Part shown: positions 36,498-45,572 of the stretch, in pieces
Numbering within the stretch: position 1 is the stretch's first letter
Layout of the letters: every line of letters starts with the position of its first letter
Notes under the pieces: generated by a model
What the model saw: only the letters and a program-made list of their open reading frames with translations
Told to the model about the DNA's origin: nothing
The model's database searches: none
Source: Cyanobacteria bacterium FACHB-471
GTDB taxonomy: Bacteria; Cyanobacteriota; Cyanobacteriia; Elainellales; Elainellaceae
DNA length: 64,000 nt
Direction: 5' to 3'
Assembly: GCA_014695345.1 (NCBI GenBank)
Contig: JACJOC010000044.1
Coordinates: forward strand, 62,001-126,000
Made by a program: the position numbers and the translations under genes

Positions 36498-36537
36498 AAA
36501 AGTTGGGGAGCACCTCTTCAGGTGCTCCCCAACTTTT
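36498..36537 (+). terminator. Terminator hairpin after the LEA-like gene
   Basis: AAAAGTTGGGGAGCACCT (36498-36515) pairs perfectly with 36520-36537 across a 4-base loop and ends in CTTTTATG, 23 bases past the stop. This is a good rho-independent shape. Confidence 0.75.
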
Positions 36538-36551
36538 ATGTTTGTGTACGC

Positions 36552-36599
36552 CTAGCTTTCCTGACCACTTCCAATCACAATGATATCTGCTGTTTCCAT
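36552..36599 (-). pseudogene. 15-codon stub of a flavoprotein oxidoreductase
   Basis: With the ribosome site AGAGGTAGTC intact, the DNA encodes METADIIVIGSGQES and stops. DIIVIGSGQ is the first strand and the start of the GxGxxG dinucleotide loop of FAD-dependent disulphide reductases and related enzymes. Everything after the loop start is gone. I infer a gene remnant left at the left edge of the accessory island. Confidence 0.55.
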
Positions 36600-36653
36600 G
36601 ACTACCTCTATTGATAGCTAGTCATTTTACCGAGTGAATATATTGGTCTTCAA

Positions 36654-38102
36654 CTAACGCAGTGACCTGAATGCTGCGCGGATTTCCTCGGAAAAGAGCT
36701 GCGGCTCCTCCCATGCTGCGAAGTGACCGCCCCTGCCAGCCTCATGGAAGTAGATCAGGTTGCGATAGGCACGCCGAGCCCACGTCTCTGGAGCTTGATA
36801 GATCTCCCCTGGAAACACCGTGATGGACACTGGCAGCGAGATTTCGTTGGTCTTCTGGGCGATCGCGTTCAAGAGGCTGGCTTTGTTCTCCCAGTACAGC
36901 CGAGCTGATGAAACCGCGCTATTTGTTAGCCAGTACAGCGTGATGTCGTCCAGCACCTCGTCTTTTGTCGGGGACTTTTCGGAATCGTCGCCACTGGAGG
37001 TCCACTGCGCGAAGCCTGGATGCCCAAGCAGCCACGCCGCAAGTCCGGTTGGCGAGTCCGACAGACCATACCCGACCGTCTGTGGACGCGTGCCCATCAT
37101 CACAGCGTAGGCTCGGTCCTTCTTATTAAACGTGTCGAGTGAGTCAAACGCTGCACGTTCCTGCTCGGAGAGGTCGGCTGGTGCGGGGTTGCCGCTAGCA
37201 AGCACTGTGGCTATCTCGGGCGGTATCGTCGCTGGCAGATTGAGGTGGACTCCGAGTAATCCTGCTGGTGCCTGGCGCGCCATCGCGCTAGTGATAGGAG
37301 ATCCCCAGTCGCCGCCTTGGGCAACGTAGCGGGTGTAACCGAGGCGTTGCATCAGTTCTGCCCAGGCTTGTGCAATGCGATCGGGGTCCCAACCAATGCC
37401 CGTCGGCTTGCCGGAGAAGCCGTAGCCAGGAATCGACGGAATCACCAGGTCGAAGGCATCCTCTGGTTGTCCTCCGTAGGCAGTGGGATCGGTTAGCGGA
37501 CCGATGACCTTTAGCTGTTCAATGACCGAGCCGGGCCAGCCATGCGTGATGAGCAACGGCAACGCATTAGGATTTTGGGAGCGGACATGGATAAAGTGAA
37601 TGTCTAGCTCGTCGATGTTTGTTATGAACTGCGGTAAGGCATTCAGCTTCGCCTCGGCTTTCCGCCAGTCGTACTCCGTGCCCCAGTAGCGCACTAGCTC
37701 CTGCATGGTTGCCAGTTGCACACCCTGTGACTGGTCAGCAACAGTTTCCTGGTCAGGCCAGCGAGTCGCCACAATGCGTTGGCGGAGGTCGTCGATCGCC
37801 TCTTGCGGAACGTGGACTTGAAAGGGGCGAATTGCAGTTGTGTCGGTGGACTGCGCGGTTTCGAGTTGAGTTGTGGCAGTTTCATTGCCCAAGGGGCGGA
37901 GTGTGTTGTCTTGGGTTGCGATCGCCTCGGTTACAACCTGAGCTTGTGCGCCACTCTGTGTAGGCTGCTGCGCCAGCACGCGGCTGAGTGGTGCTAGAAA
38001 CACTGTTGCCACAAAAAGCGCAACAAGGAATCGTGAGAGGAAGACGAAGGCACCTATCGTGCGGGTTTTGGTTGGGTAACGTACTTTTTTTAGTTGGGTC
38101 AT
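36654..38102 (-). CDS. Exported epoxide hydrolase (EHN type)
   Basis: A 482-residue epoxide hydrolase. After a long hydrophobic signal (about residues 17-44, cleavage near VLA) and a low-complexity linker, the EHN domain begins at AIRPFQVHVPQEAID. The catalytic core shows HGWPGSVIEQ, nucleophile Asp in QGGDWGS and the C-terminal His in GGHFAAWEEP. It shares about two thirds of its core with the gene at 46586-47938. Such enzymes open epoxides to diols; the natural substrate is unknown. It closes the left end of the island. Confidence 0.88.
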   Translation of the reverse strand: MTQLKKVRYPTKTRTIGAFVFLSRFLVALFVATVFLAPLSRVLAQQPTQSGAQAQVVTEAIATQDNTLRPLGNETATTQLETAQSTDTTAIRPFQVHVPQEAIDDLRQRIVATRWPDQETVADQSQGVQLATMQELVRYWGTEYDWRKAEAKLNALPQFITNIDELDIHFIHVRSQNPNALPLLITHGWPGSVIEQLKVIGPLTDPTAYGGQPEDAFDLVIPSIPGYGFSGKPTGIGWDPDRIAQAWAELMQRLGYTRYVAQGGDWGSPITSAMARQAPAGLLGVHLNLPATIPPEIATVLASGNPAPADLSEQERAAFDSLDTFNKKDRAYAVMMGTRPQTVGYGLSDSPTGLAAWLLGHPGFAQWTSSGDDSEKSPTKDEVLDDITLYWLTNSAVSSARLYWENKASLLNAIAQKTNEISLPVSITVFPGEIYQAPETWARRAYRNLIYFHEAGRGGHFAAWEEPQLFSEEIRAAFRSLR

Positions 38103-38154
38103 GGTGTTTTCTCCGTGCTGTAAATTGTCTGTTCACGACTCAGGTAAAACACCA

Positions 38155-39207
38155 TCAATAACCGTCAACTTCGACGATCGCATTTGCAAACTCCTGTGGC
38201 GCTTCTTGAGGTGGGTTGTGTCCAATGCCGCCACTGATAACCCGGTGTGAGTATCTGCCCGAGAATTTCCTGGCATAGGAACTGGCATCTGGGTGTGGTG
38301 CACCGTTAGCATCCCCTTCAAGCGTGATGGTGGGCACGGTGATTACTGGAGCTTCGGCAAGTCGCTTCTCAAGCTCGTCGTACTGCGGCTCACCTTCAGC
38401 CAGACTGAGCCGCCAGCGGTAGTTGTGAATGACGATGCTGACATGATCGGGATTGTTGAAAGACTCGGCACTGCGATCGAATGTCGCGTCATCGAATTGC
38501 CATTGCGGCGAAGCAAGCTTCCAGATGAGCTTGTTAAAGTCATGCCGATATTGTTCGTAGCCCGCGCGGCCCCGCTCCGTCGCGAAATAAAATTGATACC
38601 ACCATTGAAGTTCAGCTTGCGGCGGCAGTGGCATCTGGTTGGTTTCAGGGTTGCCGATCAAATAACCGCTTACAGAGACGAGCGCCTTGGTGCGTTCGGG
38701 CCAGAGTGCTGCGATGATGTTGGCGGTTCGGGCTCCCCAATCAAACCCGCCGATGATCGCCTTCTCGATGTTGAGTGCATCCATTAACGCGATGATATCG
38801 ACTGCAAGTGCCGACTGCTGCCCATTCCGGAGTGTCTCGCTCGAAAGAAAGCGCGTCGTCCCATAGCCGCGTAGATAGGGGACAATCACTCGGTACCCCG
38901 CTGACGCTAACAACGGGGCGACATCGACATAGCTGTAAATGTCGTAGGGCCAGCCGTGCAGGAGGATTACTGGATCACCATCCACAGGACCCGCTTCAGC
39001 GTATCCAACATTCAGAACCCCAGCATCGATCTGCTTGAGTGAGCCAAACGATGTGGTTGTCCCCGACTTCATCCTGTCCAGAGCGGCTAGTTTTGTTTGG
39101 CTTGATTGGGCGATTGCAGAACCAAATCGGACTAGCTGTGTAGTCGCAATGGTTGTGGCCGCAATGCCCAAAAAGCGGCGGCGTTGACGGTTGATTTTTT
39201 CAGACAT
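38155..39207 (-). CDS. Tat-exported alpha/beta hydrolase
   Basis: A 350-residue protein with a Tat signal (NRQRRRFLGIAATTIATT) and cleavage near AIAQ. The hydrolase has HGWPYDIYSYVD, the elbow GGFDWGART with Asp as nucleophile, and a C-terminal His in GGIGHNPPQE. It belongs with epoxide-hydrolase-like or dehalogenase-like members. The first 40 or so residues are nearly the same as those of the proteins at 46586-47938 and 48186-48770. The ribosome site is GAGG about 8 bases before the ATG. Confidence 0.85.
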   Translation of the reverse strand: MSEKINRQRRRFLGIAATTIATTQLVRFGSAIAQSSQTKLAALDRMKSGTTTSFGSLKQIDAGVLNVGYAEAGPVDGDPVILLHGWPYDIYSYVDVAPLLASAGYRVIVPYLRGYGTTRFLSSETLRNGQQSALAVDIIALMDALNIEKAIIGGFDWGARTANIIAALWPERTKALVSVSGYLIGNPETNQMPLPPQAELQWWYQFYFATERGRAGYEQYRHDFNKLIWKLASPQWQFDDATFDRSAESFNNPDHVSIVIHNYRWRLSLAEGEPQYDELEKRLAEAPVITVPTITLEGDANGAPHPDASSYARKFSGRYSHRVISGGIGHNPPQEAPQEFANAIVEVDGY

Positions 39208-39290
39208 ATTCTCTGCCTCTTTTGAGGGGCAATGATGGCTTCCAGTGTGAGATTGACTGGTGCGCCTCCTTGCATGTGATAACTCTGCGC

Positions 39291-39887
39291 CTAGTCCTGT
39301 TCACCGATCGTCTGAGCGTAGGTTTTACCATACGGGTAAAAGAGTTCTTTGTGGCCTTCCTGCCACGCTGCTTTCATTTCAGGTGTTGTGATTTCCCAAT
39401 CTGGTCGGCATTTCTTGAGAACGGCGCGCAGATCCTGACGCAGCTCCTCCAGAGTCGGTCGCCCGAAAAACCAGTAGCCCATGTAGATCTTGTAAATGAC
39501 TAGACCCGGTTCCAGGACGATCGTGTATGGGATCATGGGATTGTGGAGCGGGTCGGTGTATTCGGCAATGTCGAGGTCTTTTTGAACTTTGCGGCCGGCA
39601 TCGGAGAGAAATGGCCAGTGGGCCCCAACGCCGCTGCGATACTCATTCGTTTCGGTGAGGTTGTCAGTGCTGATCGTGACCAAACGGCAATAGCCGACCT
39701 CGATCTCACGATGGAGTTGGACTAGTCCCTCAGCTTGTCGGCGATCCTTGGGGCAGTACCCGCCACGACTGAGGACGAGGACCATCGGATGTTGTCCTTG
39801 CAGCTCGGAGAGCTTCCGGCGCTTGGTAGTGTGGTCGGGCAGTTCGTAGTCGGGAAAGACCGCTCCTGGAACAATGTCAGATCGCAT
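39291..39887 (-). CDS. AhpC/TSA-family peroxiredoxin-like protein
   Basis: A 198-residue thioredoxin-fold protein. The peroxidatic Cys is in LSRGGYCPKDRRQ near residue 47, where most Prx have PxxxT/SxxC; the Pro/Thr context is different here, so activity needs checking. FPDYELPDHTTKRRKLSEL is a usual redoxin start. It may reduce peroxides in the cytoplasm. It lies 80 bases from the hydrolase downstream and upstream of none closely coupled; a ribosome site AGGAGG lies before the ATG. Confidence 0.8.
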   Translation of the reverse strand: MRSDIVPGAVFPDYELPDHTTKRRKLSELQGQHPMVLVLSRGGYCPKDRRQAEGLVQLHREIEVGYCRLVTISTDNLTETNEYRSGVGAHWPFLSDAGRKVQKDLDIAEYTDPLHNPMIPYTIVLEPGLVIYKIYMGYWFFGRPTLEELRQDLRAVLKKCRPDWEITTPEMKAAWQEGHKELFYPYGKTYAQTIGEQD

Positions 39888-39929
39888 ATGAAATCCTCCT
39901 AAATAGTTTCATGTACGTTGTCGCGCTTT

Positions 39930-41693
39930 CTAGAGATCGATGACCATGTCTTCCTGCGGGCGTGAGCAGCAAATCAATAGGTTCCCAACCGCCGGAGCGT
40001 CGAGCGGCTCAGGGTCATATTGCACCGACCCGGAAATTAGCCCAGACTCGCACATGTGGCAAACTCCGCTCCGGCAGGACCAACGCACCGGGACATCACA
40101 GGCTTCAGCAAGTTCTAACAGGTTCTGAAACTTGGAGTCCCAGGAAACCGTGAGCCCGGTGCGGGCAAATGAAATGCTTGGACCTTCGCCAGCAGGACCA
40201 TCCGGCGCGTGTGGTGGACGGTGTGCTGCGTTCGTTACGCCCGGGGTGATGGACTTGCCTGAACCGAAAACTTCGGTGTGGATGCGATCGCGCACTACTC
40301 CTCGATCGGCAAGTCCGGCGGTGAAGTCTGCTAGAAACGCGGGTGGTCCGCACAGATAAAAATCGGATTCGAGGGGAAGCTCCAACGCTTTGAGGACAGT
40401 GGCAGTCAGGCGACCGGCTGCATTGAAATCAGAACCTAACTGGTCAGTGGAATCAGGCTGGCTGTACTGGACGTAGTTCCTGGCGTTGGGAAGCTTCGCC
40501 AGCAGATCGCGTACTTCCTGGGCAAAGGGATGATCCTTGCGGTTCCGTGCGCCAAAAATCCACCAAACTGGGCGCACCGATGCCTGGGCTGCCAGCGCAT
40601 GGAGCATAGCCAGCACCGGAGTTACGCCTACGCCCGCGCTCAATAGCACCACAGGGCGATCGCCTGGTTGCAGGGTGAAGGCACCCCGTGGCTCGCTGAC
40701 CTCTAGCACATCGCCAATCCGGAGCTGTGTGTTTACGTAGGTGCTGGCGAGGCCGTGCGGCTCCTGCTTAACACTGATGCGGTAACGATGGGCATCCGGC
40801 AGACCCGAAAGTGAGTAGCTGCGCAAAACTGGAGGTCCATCCGGTTGAGGACGAAGTCGCAATGCTACGAACTGCCCAGCCAGAGGGACGGTGAGCGGAC
40901 GATCGTCTGTTGGCTCCAGTATCAGCGAGACGACGCTCCTGCTCTCGCGATCGATCCGAGCTACTTTGAGGGACCGAAATCCAGGAGTGGCTGTAGCCAT
41001 CTGTTCTGGTGAAGCGAGACCCGCATTGCCGGTGCGTGACCCCGATTGTGCCATCTGCTGGAGCATCGCCTCAAAAGAAGACTGCCAGCCAGGGCTCAGA
41101 GCTGAGATCCGCAGAGCCCGCTCAACGTCTTCTTTGGCAGGTTTGGGAAGATAGAGCAGCGCATCGACTGCGGCAACCGTCAGTTGCTCCGTCCCCTCAG
41201 CAACTTTAATGATTTCGTCACCAGCCTCAACCTCGCCTTCTTCGAGCACGCGAAAGTAGAACCCTGGGCGGCGATGCGCCACGAGCAAAGCCGGTATTCT
41301 GGGATCATCCATGCGGATGCCAACGCGATAGCAGGTTACACGCGGCTGGGTGACTTCAAACAACGCTTCGCCAATCCGGTAGCGATCGCCGATGCAGACC
41401 TCACTATCAGCCAGTCCCTCCACCGTGAAGTTTTCACCGAATTGCCCGAATGTGAAATCACTCCGATCCAGTTCACGTTCCCAATAGCGATAAGACTCGA
41501 TCTGGTAAACAAACACCGCGCGCTGTTCGCCACCGTGACCGGCCAGGTCGCCTTGTGCATCACCATCGATGTTGAGTCGTCGCACCATGCAACGTCCTTC
41601 GACCGGCTCCTTCCATACTGCTGTATATACGGTCTGCCCGCGCCATGAAATCTCGCGAGGAAGACCAACGTTGACTGATAACAACCTTGCCAT
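39930..41693 (-). CDS. MOSC - flavin reductase - 2Fe-2S ferredoxin fusion
   Basis: A 587-residue multidomain protein. Residues about 1-160 are a MOSC domain (PVEGRCMVRRLNIDGDAQGD), then a short 3-alpha segment (about 170-215, LPKPAKEDVERALRIS). From about 240 there is an FAD/NAD(P)H reductase module (LRSYSLSGLPDAHRYRISVK, SAGVGVTPVLAML), and at about 505-587 a plant-type 2Fe-2S domain (CRSGVCHMC...C). It can pass electrons from NAD(P)H to a substrate held at the MOSC site, as in YiiM-like systems that act on hydroxylated or oxidised compounds. The exact reaction is unknown. Confidence 0.85.
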   Translation of the reverse strand: MARLLSVNVGLPREISWRGQTVYTAVWKEPVEGRCMVRRLNIDGDAQGDLAGHGGEQRAVFVYQIESYRYWERELDRSDFTFGQFGENFTVEGLADSEVCIGDRYRIGEALFEVTQPRVTCYRVGIRMDDPRIPALLVAHRRPGFYFRVLEEGEVEAGDEIIKVAEGTEQLTVAAVDALLYLPKPAKEDVERALRISALSPGWQSSFEAMLQQMAQSGSRTGNAGLASPEQMATATPGFRSLKVARIDRESRSVVSLILEPTDDRPLTVPLAGQFVALRLRPQPDGPPVLRSYSLSGLPDAHRYRISVKQEPHGLASTYVNTQLRIGDVLEVSEPRGAFTLQPGDRPVVLLSAGVGVTPVLAMLHALAAQASVRPVWWIFGARNRKDHPFAQEVRDLLAKLPNARNYVQYSQPDSTDQLGSDFNAAGRLTATVLKALELPLESDFYLCGPPAFLADFTAGLADRGVVRDRIHTEVFGSGKSITPGVTNAAHRPPHAPDGPAGEGPSISFARTGLTVSWDSKFQNLLELAEACDVPVRWSCRSGVCHMCESGLISGSVQYDPEPLDAPAVGNLLICCSRPQEDMVIDL

Positions 41694-41822
41694 GGGGACT
41701 ATCTCCCTCCTTTGAAATATGGTGTGAATGTTGCAGGTTAGGTGATAGTCAAAGCCGTTTGGGCCTCGGTTTTAGGCGCTGACTGGTGAGCTGATATCCA
41801 CGCCGACGCGCCGATGGGCTGC

Positions 41823-43295
41823 TTAATCGCGTAGGTAATGGCAGGTGTATCCGCCGGGATGCTTGCGCAGGTAGTCCTGGTGGTACTCCTCAGCGCTGTA
41901 CCAGGTTGCAGCGGGTTCAATGCTTGTGGTAACCGGTCGCTTCCAGTGCCCTGACACGGCGACACGCGCGATGACACGTTCCGCGATCGCCTGCTGCTCC
42001 TCCGTCTGCGGAAAGATCGCCGAGCGGTACTGCGTCCCGATGTCGTTGCCCTGACGGTTGAGCGTCGTGGGGTCGTGCAGGCGGAAAAACCAGCGATCGA
42101 GCAGATCCTCGAAGCTAAGCACCGATGGATCGAAAGTGACGCGAACCGCTTCGGCGTGTCCAGACTGGCTGTCGTGCGTGTCCTCGTATGTCGGGTTCTC
42201 AAGCCAGCCGCCCGTGTAACCGACCTCGGTGTCAATCACGCCAGGCACCTCACGCAGGATGTCCTCGATGCCCCAAAAGCAACCGCCAGCAAGCACGGCT
42301 ACCTCCACCTGCTGCACATTAGTCGTCACCGGGAGAGCCGCTCCATTCTCCTCGTTGATGTCGCTTGATCGGGGGTCGGCGATCGCGTAGCCTCTATCCC
42401 ACCAATTTGTGACGAATGCCGCGTACTCGTCGGCAGCATCCTCCCATGTGAAGTGCCCCGCTTCGAGGACGGCAAGTTTGCTCGCGGGCAGTCGTTCGAG
42501 GAGAAACTCCGCGTTGACCAGGGGTACGACGTGATCCCGTCGTCCGGCAATGATCAACACTGGCGTTTGGATAGTCGGCAGCAGACCAGCGAGGTCGGGA
42601 AGCTGCGTTGGATACGCACGCACGTAGCGCATTGACTCGACGAACCTTTCACCCTCATAGGACGAGAGATAATCCTCGCGTGCAGCATCGGTCGGCGTGT
42701 ATCGCTCGAACTTCGCGATCGCTGCACTGACAATCTGTCGCCCATCGATGTTGCGATATGGCTCGATGTCGGGAGCCTCGACCCACTCCTTCAGCAGTCC
42801 ACCCAACTGTAGCGGAACTGCCGCACCCCCGCTCCCGACGACAAGGCTGCGTAGCCGTCCTGGATGGAGGGCTGCGGCGAAGAGCGCAGCACTGGTGCCA
42901 ACGTCAGGTGCGACAACGTGCGGCTGCTCTAGCCCGAATGCGTCCGCAAGGTGCACGATAAACTTGCCCATTGCGCGTGAGGACATGAGCGCGTCGCGTC
43001 GCTCGGAGTGTCCGAAGCCTGGAAGGTCCACCGCCACAAGGTGCGCGTACTGGGAGAGCTGCAACCACGTTGGCTCAAACGCATATAGGCTCTCCGGCCA
43101 AGGGCTGAGAAGGAGAGCATGCACACCTCGCCCTGGGTCCTCGCTCTCGGCATAACGGATGGATAGCCCGTCAATGGTGCGGAATTGTGGCTGGATGGGC
43201 AAATGCAACGGGACGGTTATGGGTTTATTCCTTCCGATCGCATTGGCATCAGATGCCTGCCCGCTGTTTCGTTGTGTAACTTCTGATTGAGTCAT
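41823..43295 (-). CDS. Fusion: alpha/beta hydrolase + peptide methionine sulfoxide reductase A
   Basis: A 490-residue protein starting at the ATG 43295, which follows the ideal site AGGAGGACATT; a longer in-frame start runs over a pseudogene remnant and is rejected. Residues about 25-310 are an alpha/beta hydrolase with Asp at the elbow (VAPDVGTSAALF) and a late His (EAGHFTWED). From about residue 330 MsrA follows, with its catalytic Cys in LAGGCFWGIED and the usual HDPTTLNRQGNDIGTQYRS. MsrA reduces S-epimer methionine sulfoxide. Joining it to a hydrolase is unusual. Confidence 0.88.
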   Translation of the reverse strand: MTQSEVTQRNSGQASDANAIGRNKPITVPLHLPIQPQFRTIDGLSIRYAESEDPGRGVHALLLSPWPESLYAFEPTWLQLSQYAHLVAVDLPGFGHSERRDALMSSRAMGKFIVHLADAFGLEQPHVVAPDVGTSAALFAAALHPGRLRSLVVGSGGAAVPLQLGGLLKEWVEAPDIEPYRNIDGRQIVSAAIAKFERYTPTDAAREDYLSSYEGERFVESMRYVRAYPTQLPDLAGLLPTIQTPVLIIAGRRDHVVPLVNAEFLLERLPASKLAVLEAGHFTWEDAADEYAAFVTNWWDRGYAIADPRSSDINEENGAALPVTTNVQQVEVAVLAGGCFWGIEDILREVPGVIDTEVGYTGGWLENPTYEDTHDSQSGHAEAVRVTFDPSVLSFEDLLDRWFFRLHDPTTLNRQGNDIGTQYRSAIFPQTEEQQAIAERVIARVAVSGHWKRPVTTSIEPAATWYSAEEYHQDYLRKHPGGYTCHYLRD

Positions 43296-43350
43296 AATGT
43301 CCTCCTTTTGAGTAGCTTTGAATTTTTTTTGTTTGTAAGTGGTGAGCCAA

Positions 43351-43428
43351 CTAGCGTCGCGATCGAAACGCAGCACGGATCTCCTTAGAGAAGAACTGCG
43401 GCTGTTCTCACGCGGCAAATTGTTCGGC
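43351..43428 (-). pseudogene. C-terminal remnant of an EHN epoxide hydrolase
   Basis: Reading the minus strand gives EQFAA, a stop, EQPQFFSKEIRAAFRSRR and a stop. This aligns with GGHFAAWEEPQLFSEEIRAAFRSLR, the end of the epoxide hydrolase at 36654, with the Trp codon changed to TGA. It lies between the NmrA gene and the hydrolase-MsrA fusion. No other part of that gene remains nearby. Confidence 0.8.
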
Positions 43429-43460
43429 GTCTACTCGGTGACATCTGGGCGACCTGCCCT

Positions 43461-44396
43461 TTAAGCCGCGGCTTGACTTCGCGTGAATTCTGCGGCGTGC
43501 AATTTCACGAAGTCGTATAGGCTCGTTGGCGTCTTGCCCGTGAGCTTGAACAGGTCATCCGTCATGCGGTCATACCGCCCCTGAGCATGAAGTTCAGCCA
43601 TCACCGCGAGGTGGTTGATGAGGTGCGTTGGCACTGCAAACTCACGAAGCGTGTCAGTCCACCCGGAGAGCGGCACGTCGCGATAGCGAATCGTTCGACC
43701 GAGTGCTTCGGAAAACGCGCGTGCATAGTGGTCGAGATCGGCTGACTCAAATCCGGTCAGATTGTAAACCTGACCGATGTGAGGGGCAGGGTCGTCGAGG
43801 ATCTCGGAAACGGCGCGCGCTACATCAACCGCTGAAACTGGTGAAGTCTTGCTGTTGCCCAGCGGCAGTGCCAGTTCGTCGTTATCCCGGACGCCAGCAG
43901 CGGCGAGACGCAGGAAGAAGCCTTCGAGGAAGACCGTCGGCCGCACTGTGACGACCGGCAGCCCCGACCACGCCAATGCCTGTTCTGCAAGCCAGTGCAG
44001 CTTGTGCTGCGGGCTGTCAGTGGTCTCCGTGATGCTCATCTGCGTCACCGTCATCTGCGACATGTTCACGAAGGCTTCGACGCCGTGGTGTTTTGCCACC
44101 GCAGCAGTGTTGACCGTAGCTTCAAGATAAGCTGCCGAGACTGACATGCCAAAATAGACGCGCTTAACCCCTTCAATCGCCCGGTGCATTGAGGCGAGAT
44201 CGGTCAGGTCGCCCTTCACAACCTCGGCACCAAGCTGACGCAGCGCTTCAGCGCGTTCATCCTCCCGGCGGACCAGGGCGCGCACCTGGTGCCCTTTGTC
44301 GAGCAGCATTGCAGTGAGGTTGCGACCAATCGCACCGATATCGCCAGCCGCTCCAGTCACGAGGATTGGGCTGTCATGTGTGGAGTTCATCGTCAT
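43461..44396 (-). CDS. NmrA-type NAD(P)-binding protein
   Basis: A 311-residue atypical SDR. The N-terminus PILVTGAAGDIGAIGRNL contains the Gly motif and an extended loop; VRALVRREDERAEALRQLGAEVVKGDL follows, a typical NmrA/quinone-reductase-like second strand. The YxxxK is replaced by the NmrA pattern. The ATG 44396 has AAGGAGGTAAATGAT just before it. Members act as NADPH sensors or quinone reductases. It is the next gene after the redoxin gene. Confidence 0.82.
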   Translation of the reverse strand: MTMNSTHDSPILVTGAAGDIGAIGRNLTAMLLDKGHQVRALVRREDERAEALRQLGAEVVKGDLTDLASMHRAIEGVKRVYFGMSVSAAYLEATVNTAAVAKHHGVEAFVNMSQMTVTQMSITETTDSPQHKLHWLAEQALAWSGLPVVTVRPTVFLEGFFLRLAAAGVRDNDELALPLGNSKTSPVSAVDVARAVSEILDDPAPHIGQVYNLTGFESADLDHYARAFSEALGRTIRYRDVPLSGWTDTLREFAVPTHLINHLAVMAELHAQGRYDRMTDDLFKLTGKTPTSLYDFVKLHAAEFTRSQAAA

Positions 44397-44445
44397 ATCA
44401 TTTACCTCCTTGTCACTTGTTGTGAGGACATATCTGTTTGCGTGA

Positions 44446-45534
44446 TCAACCAAACGTGAATGCAAACGCCTCTACCCCAGCATCTAGAAACTCGATCTCG
44501 AATTGGCGATCGCGGATAGGCTCCGATTGCCGAACCAGTTGGTACAACCGCTGTTCGGTCACGGTGCCTTCGCCTCGTTCATCAACGTCAAGTCCACGAG
44601 CCTCAACTGCTGGCTGCCCATCTATGAGCAGGCGAAACCGCACGGACGTTCCTGGTGCGGACGGACCCATGACAAGATGAAGGTCACGGGCGTGGAAGCG
44701 GTACACAATTCGCCCACCGGGCTGGCTTAGGACAATGGCTTGTCTGCCGATTGTCCAATCGCCCGAAAGTGCCCATTGATTTCGTTGCAATTGCGCAGGG
44801 GCGGTATACGAATGAGGCTTGTTTAACATCGCGCCGGAAGACGCAAAATTGTCTGTTCTTGCGTAGCCGAGGTAGTTTTCAGGCGATCGCAGACTGTCCC
44901 AATCAGCAGCAGCCTCAAGACCGCGAGCGTTGACTTCGACCATTTCCTGACTGACACCACCCGCTCCAGCTTCTGATAGGAGCTGTTGAATGACCCTTTC
45001 CGATCGCTCATACTCGCCCTCGCCGAAGTGGTGATGACGGATGCGTCCTTGCGTGTCTATAAAATAAAGGGCCGGCCAATAACGGTTCCCGAACGCACGC
45101 CACACTGCATAATCGTTATCCACGGCGATCGGGTAATCAATTCTCATGTCCGTCAAAGCTCGGCGGACATTATCGAGATTCTTCTCGAATCCGAACTCCG
45201 GTGTATGTACACCAATTACTACTAGTCCCTGATCCTGATACTTTTCGGCCCACGCGCGAACATAAGGAAGTTGGCGCAACCAATTAATGCAGGTATAAGT
45301 CCAGAAGTTGATGAGCACAACTTTTCCGCGCAGTTCGTCAACCGTTAATGGCTGCGAATTGAGCCATGTGGTTGCGCCGACCAGAGAAGGGAGTTCGCCT
45401 TCAATCGGTAACTCAGCCGTTGCCGGTGTAGCGTGCTGTTTTGTGAAACCAAGCCTGCCAAGCTGGGTAGCAGCAATGGTTTGAACCGTGGTTGTTAAAA
45501 AGGAGCGGCGATTAGGATTGATTGCTTCGGACAT
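44446..45534 (-). CDS. Tat-exported redoxin with altered active site (TlpA/DipZ-like)
   Basis: A 362-residue protein. A Tat signal (NRRSFLTTTVQTIAATQ) is followed by a thioredoxin-like domain (residues about 50-190). The usual CINC site of DipZ-type proteins reads CINW here (Cys82, Trp85), so only one active Cys remains. The C-terminal about 150 residues form a beta-rich domain seen in DipZ-type proteins (GRIVYRFHARDLHLVMGP). The stop overlaps the start region of the NmrA gene by about 50 bases from the longer frame but not from the chosen start. It may act as a periplasmic thiol or peroxide protein. Confidence 0.82.
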   Translation of the reverse strand: MSEAINPNRRSFLTTTVQTIAATQLGRLGFTKQHATPATAELPIEGELPSLVGATTWLNSQPLTVDELRGKVVLINFWTYTCINWLRQLPYVRAWAEKYQDQGLVVIGVHTPEFGFEKNLDNVRRALTDMRIDYPIAVDNDYAVWRAFGNRYWPALYFIDTQGRIRHHHFGEGEYERSERVIQQLLSEAGAGGVSQEMVEVNARGLEAAADWDSLRSPENYLGYARTDNFASSGAMLNKPHSYTAPAQLQRNQWALSGDWTIGRQAIVLSQPGGRIVYRFHARDLHLVMGPSAPGTSVRFRLLIDGQPAVEARGLDVDERGEGTVTEQRLYQLVRQSEPIRDRQFEIEFLDAGVEAFAFTFG

Positions 45535-45572
45535 GTGCTGACCTCCCTGTCGTTGGTTCAGGTACGGTGGAA

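Noticed and set aside
43296-43418. Upstream extension of the hydrolase-MsrA gene
   Set aside because: It reads across the epoxide hydrolase fossil in another frame, and the ATG at 43295 has an ideal ribosome site.
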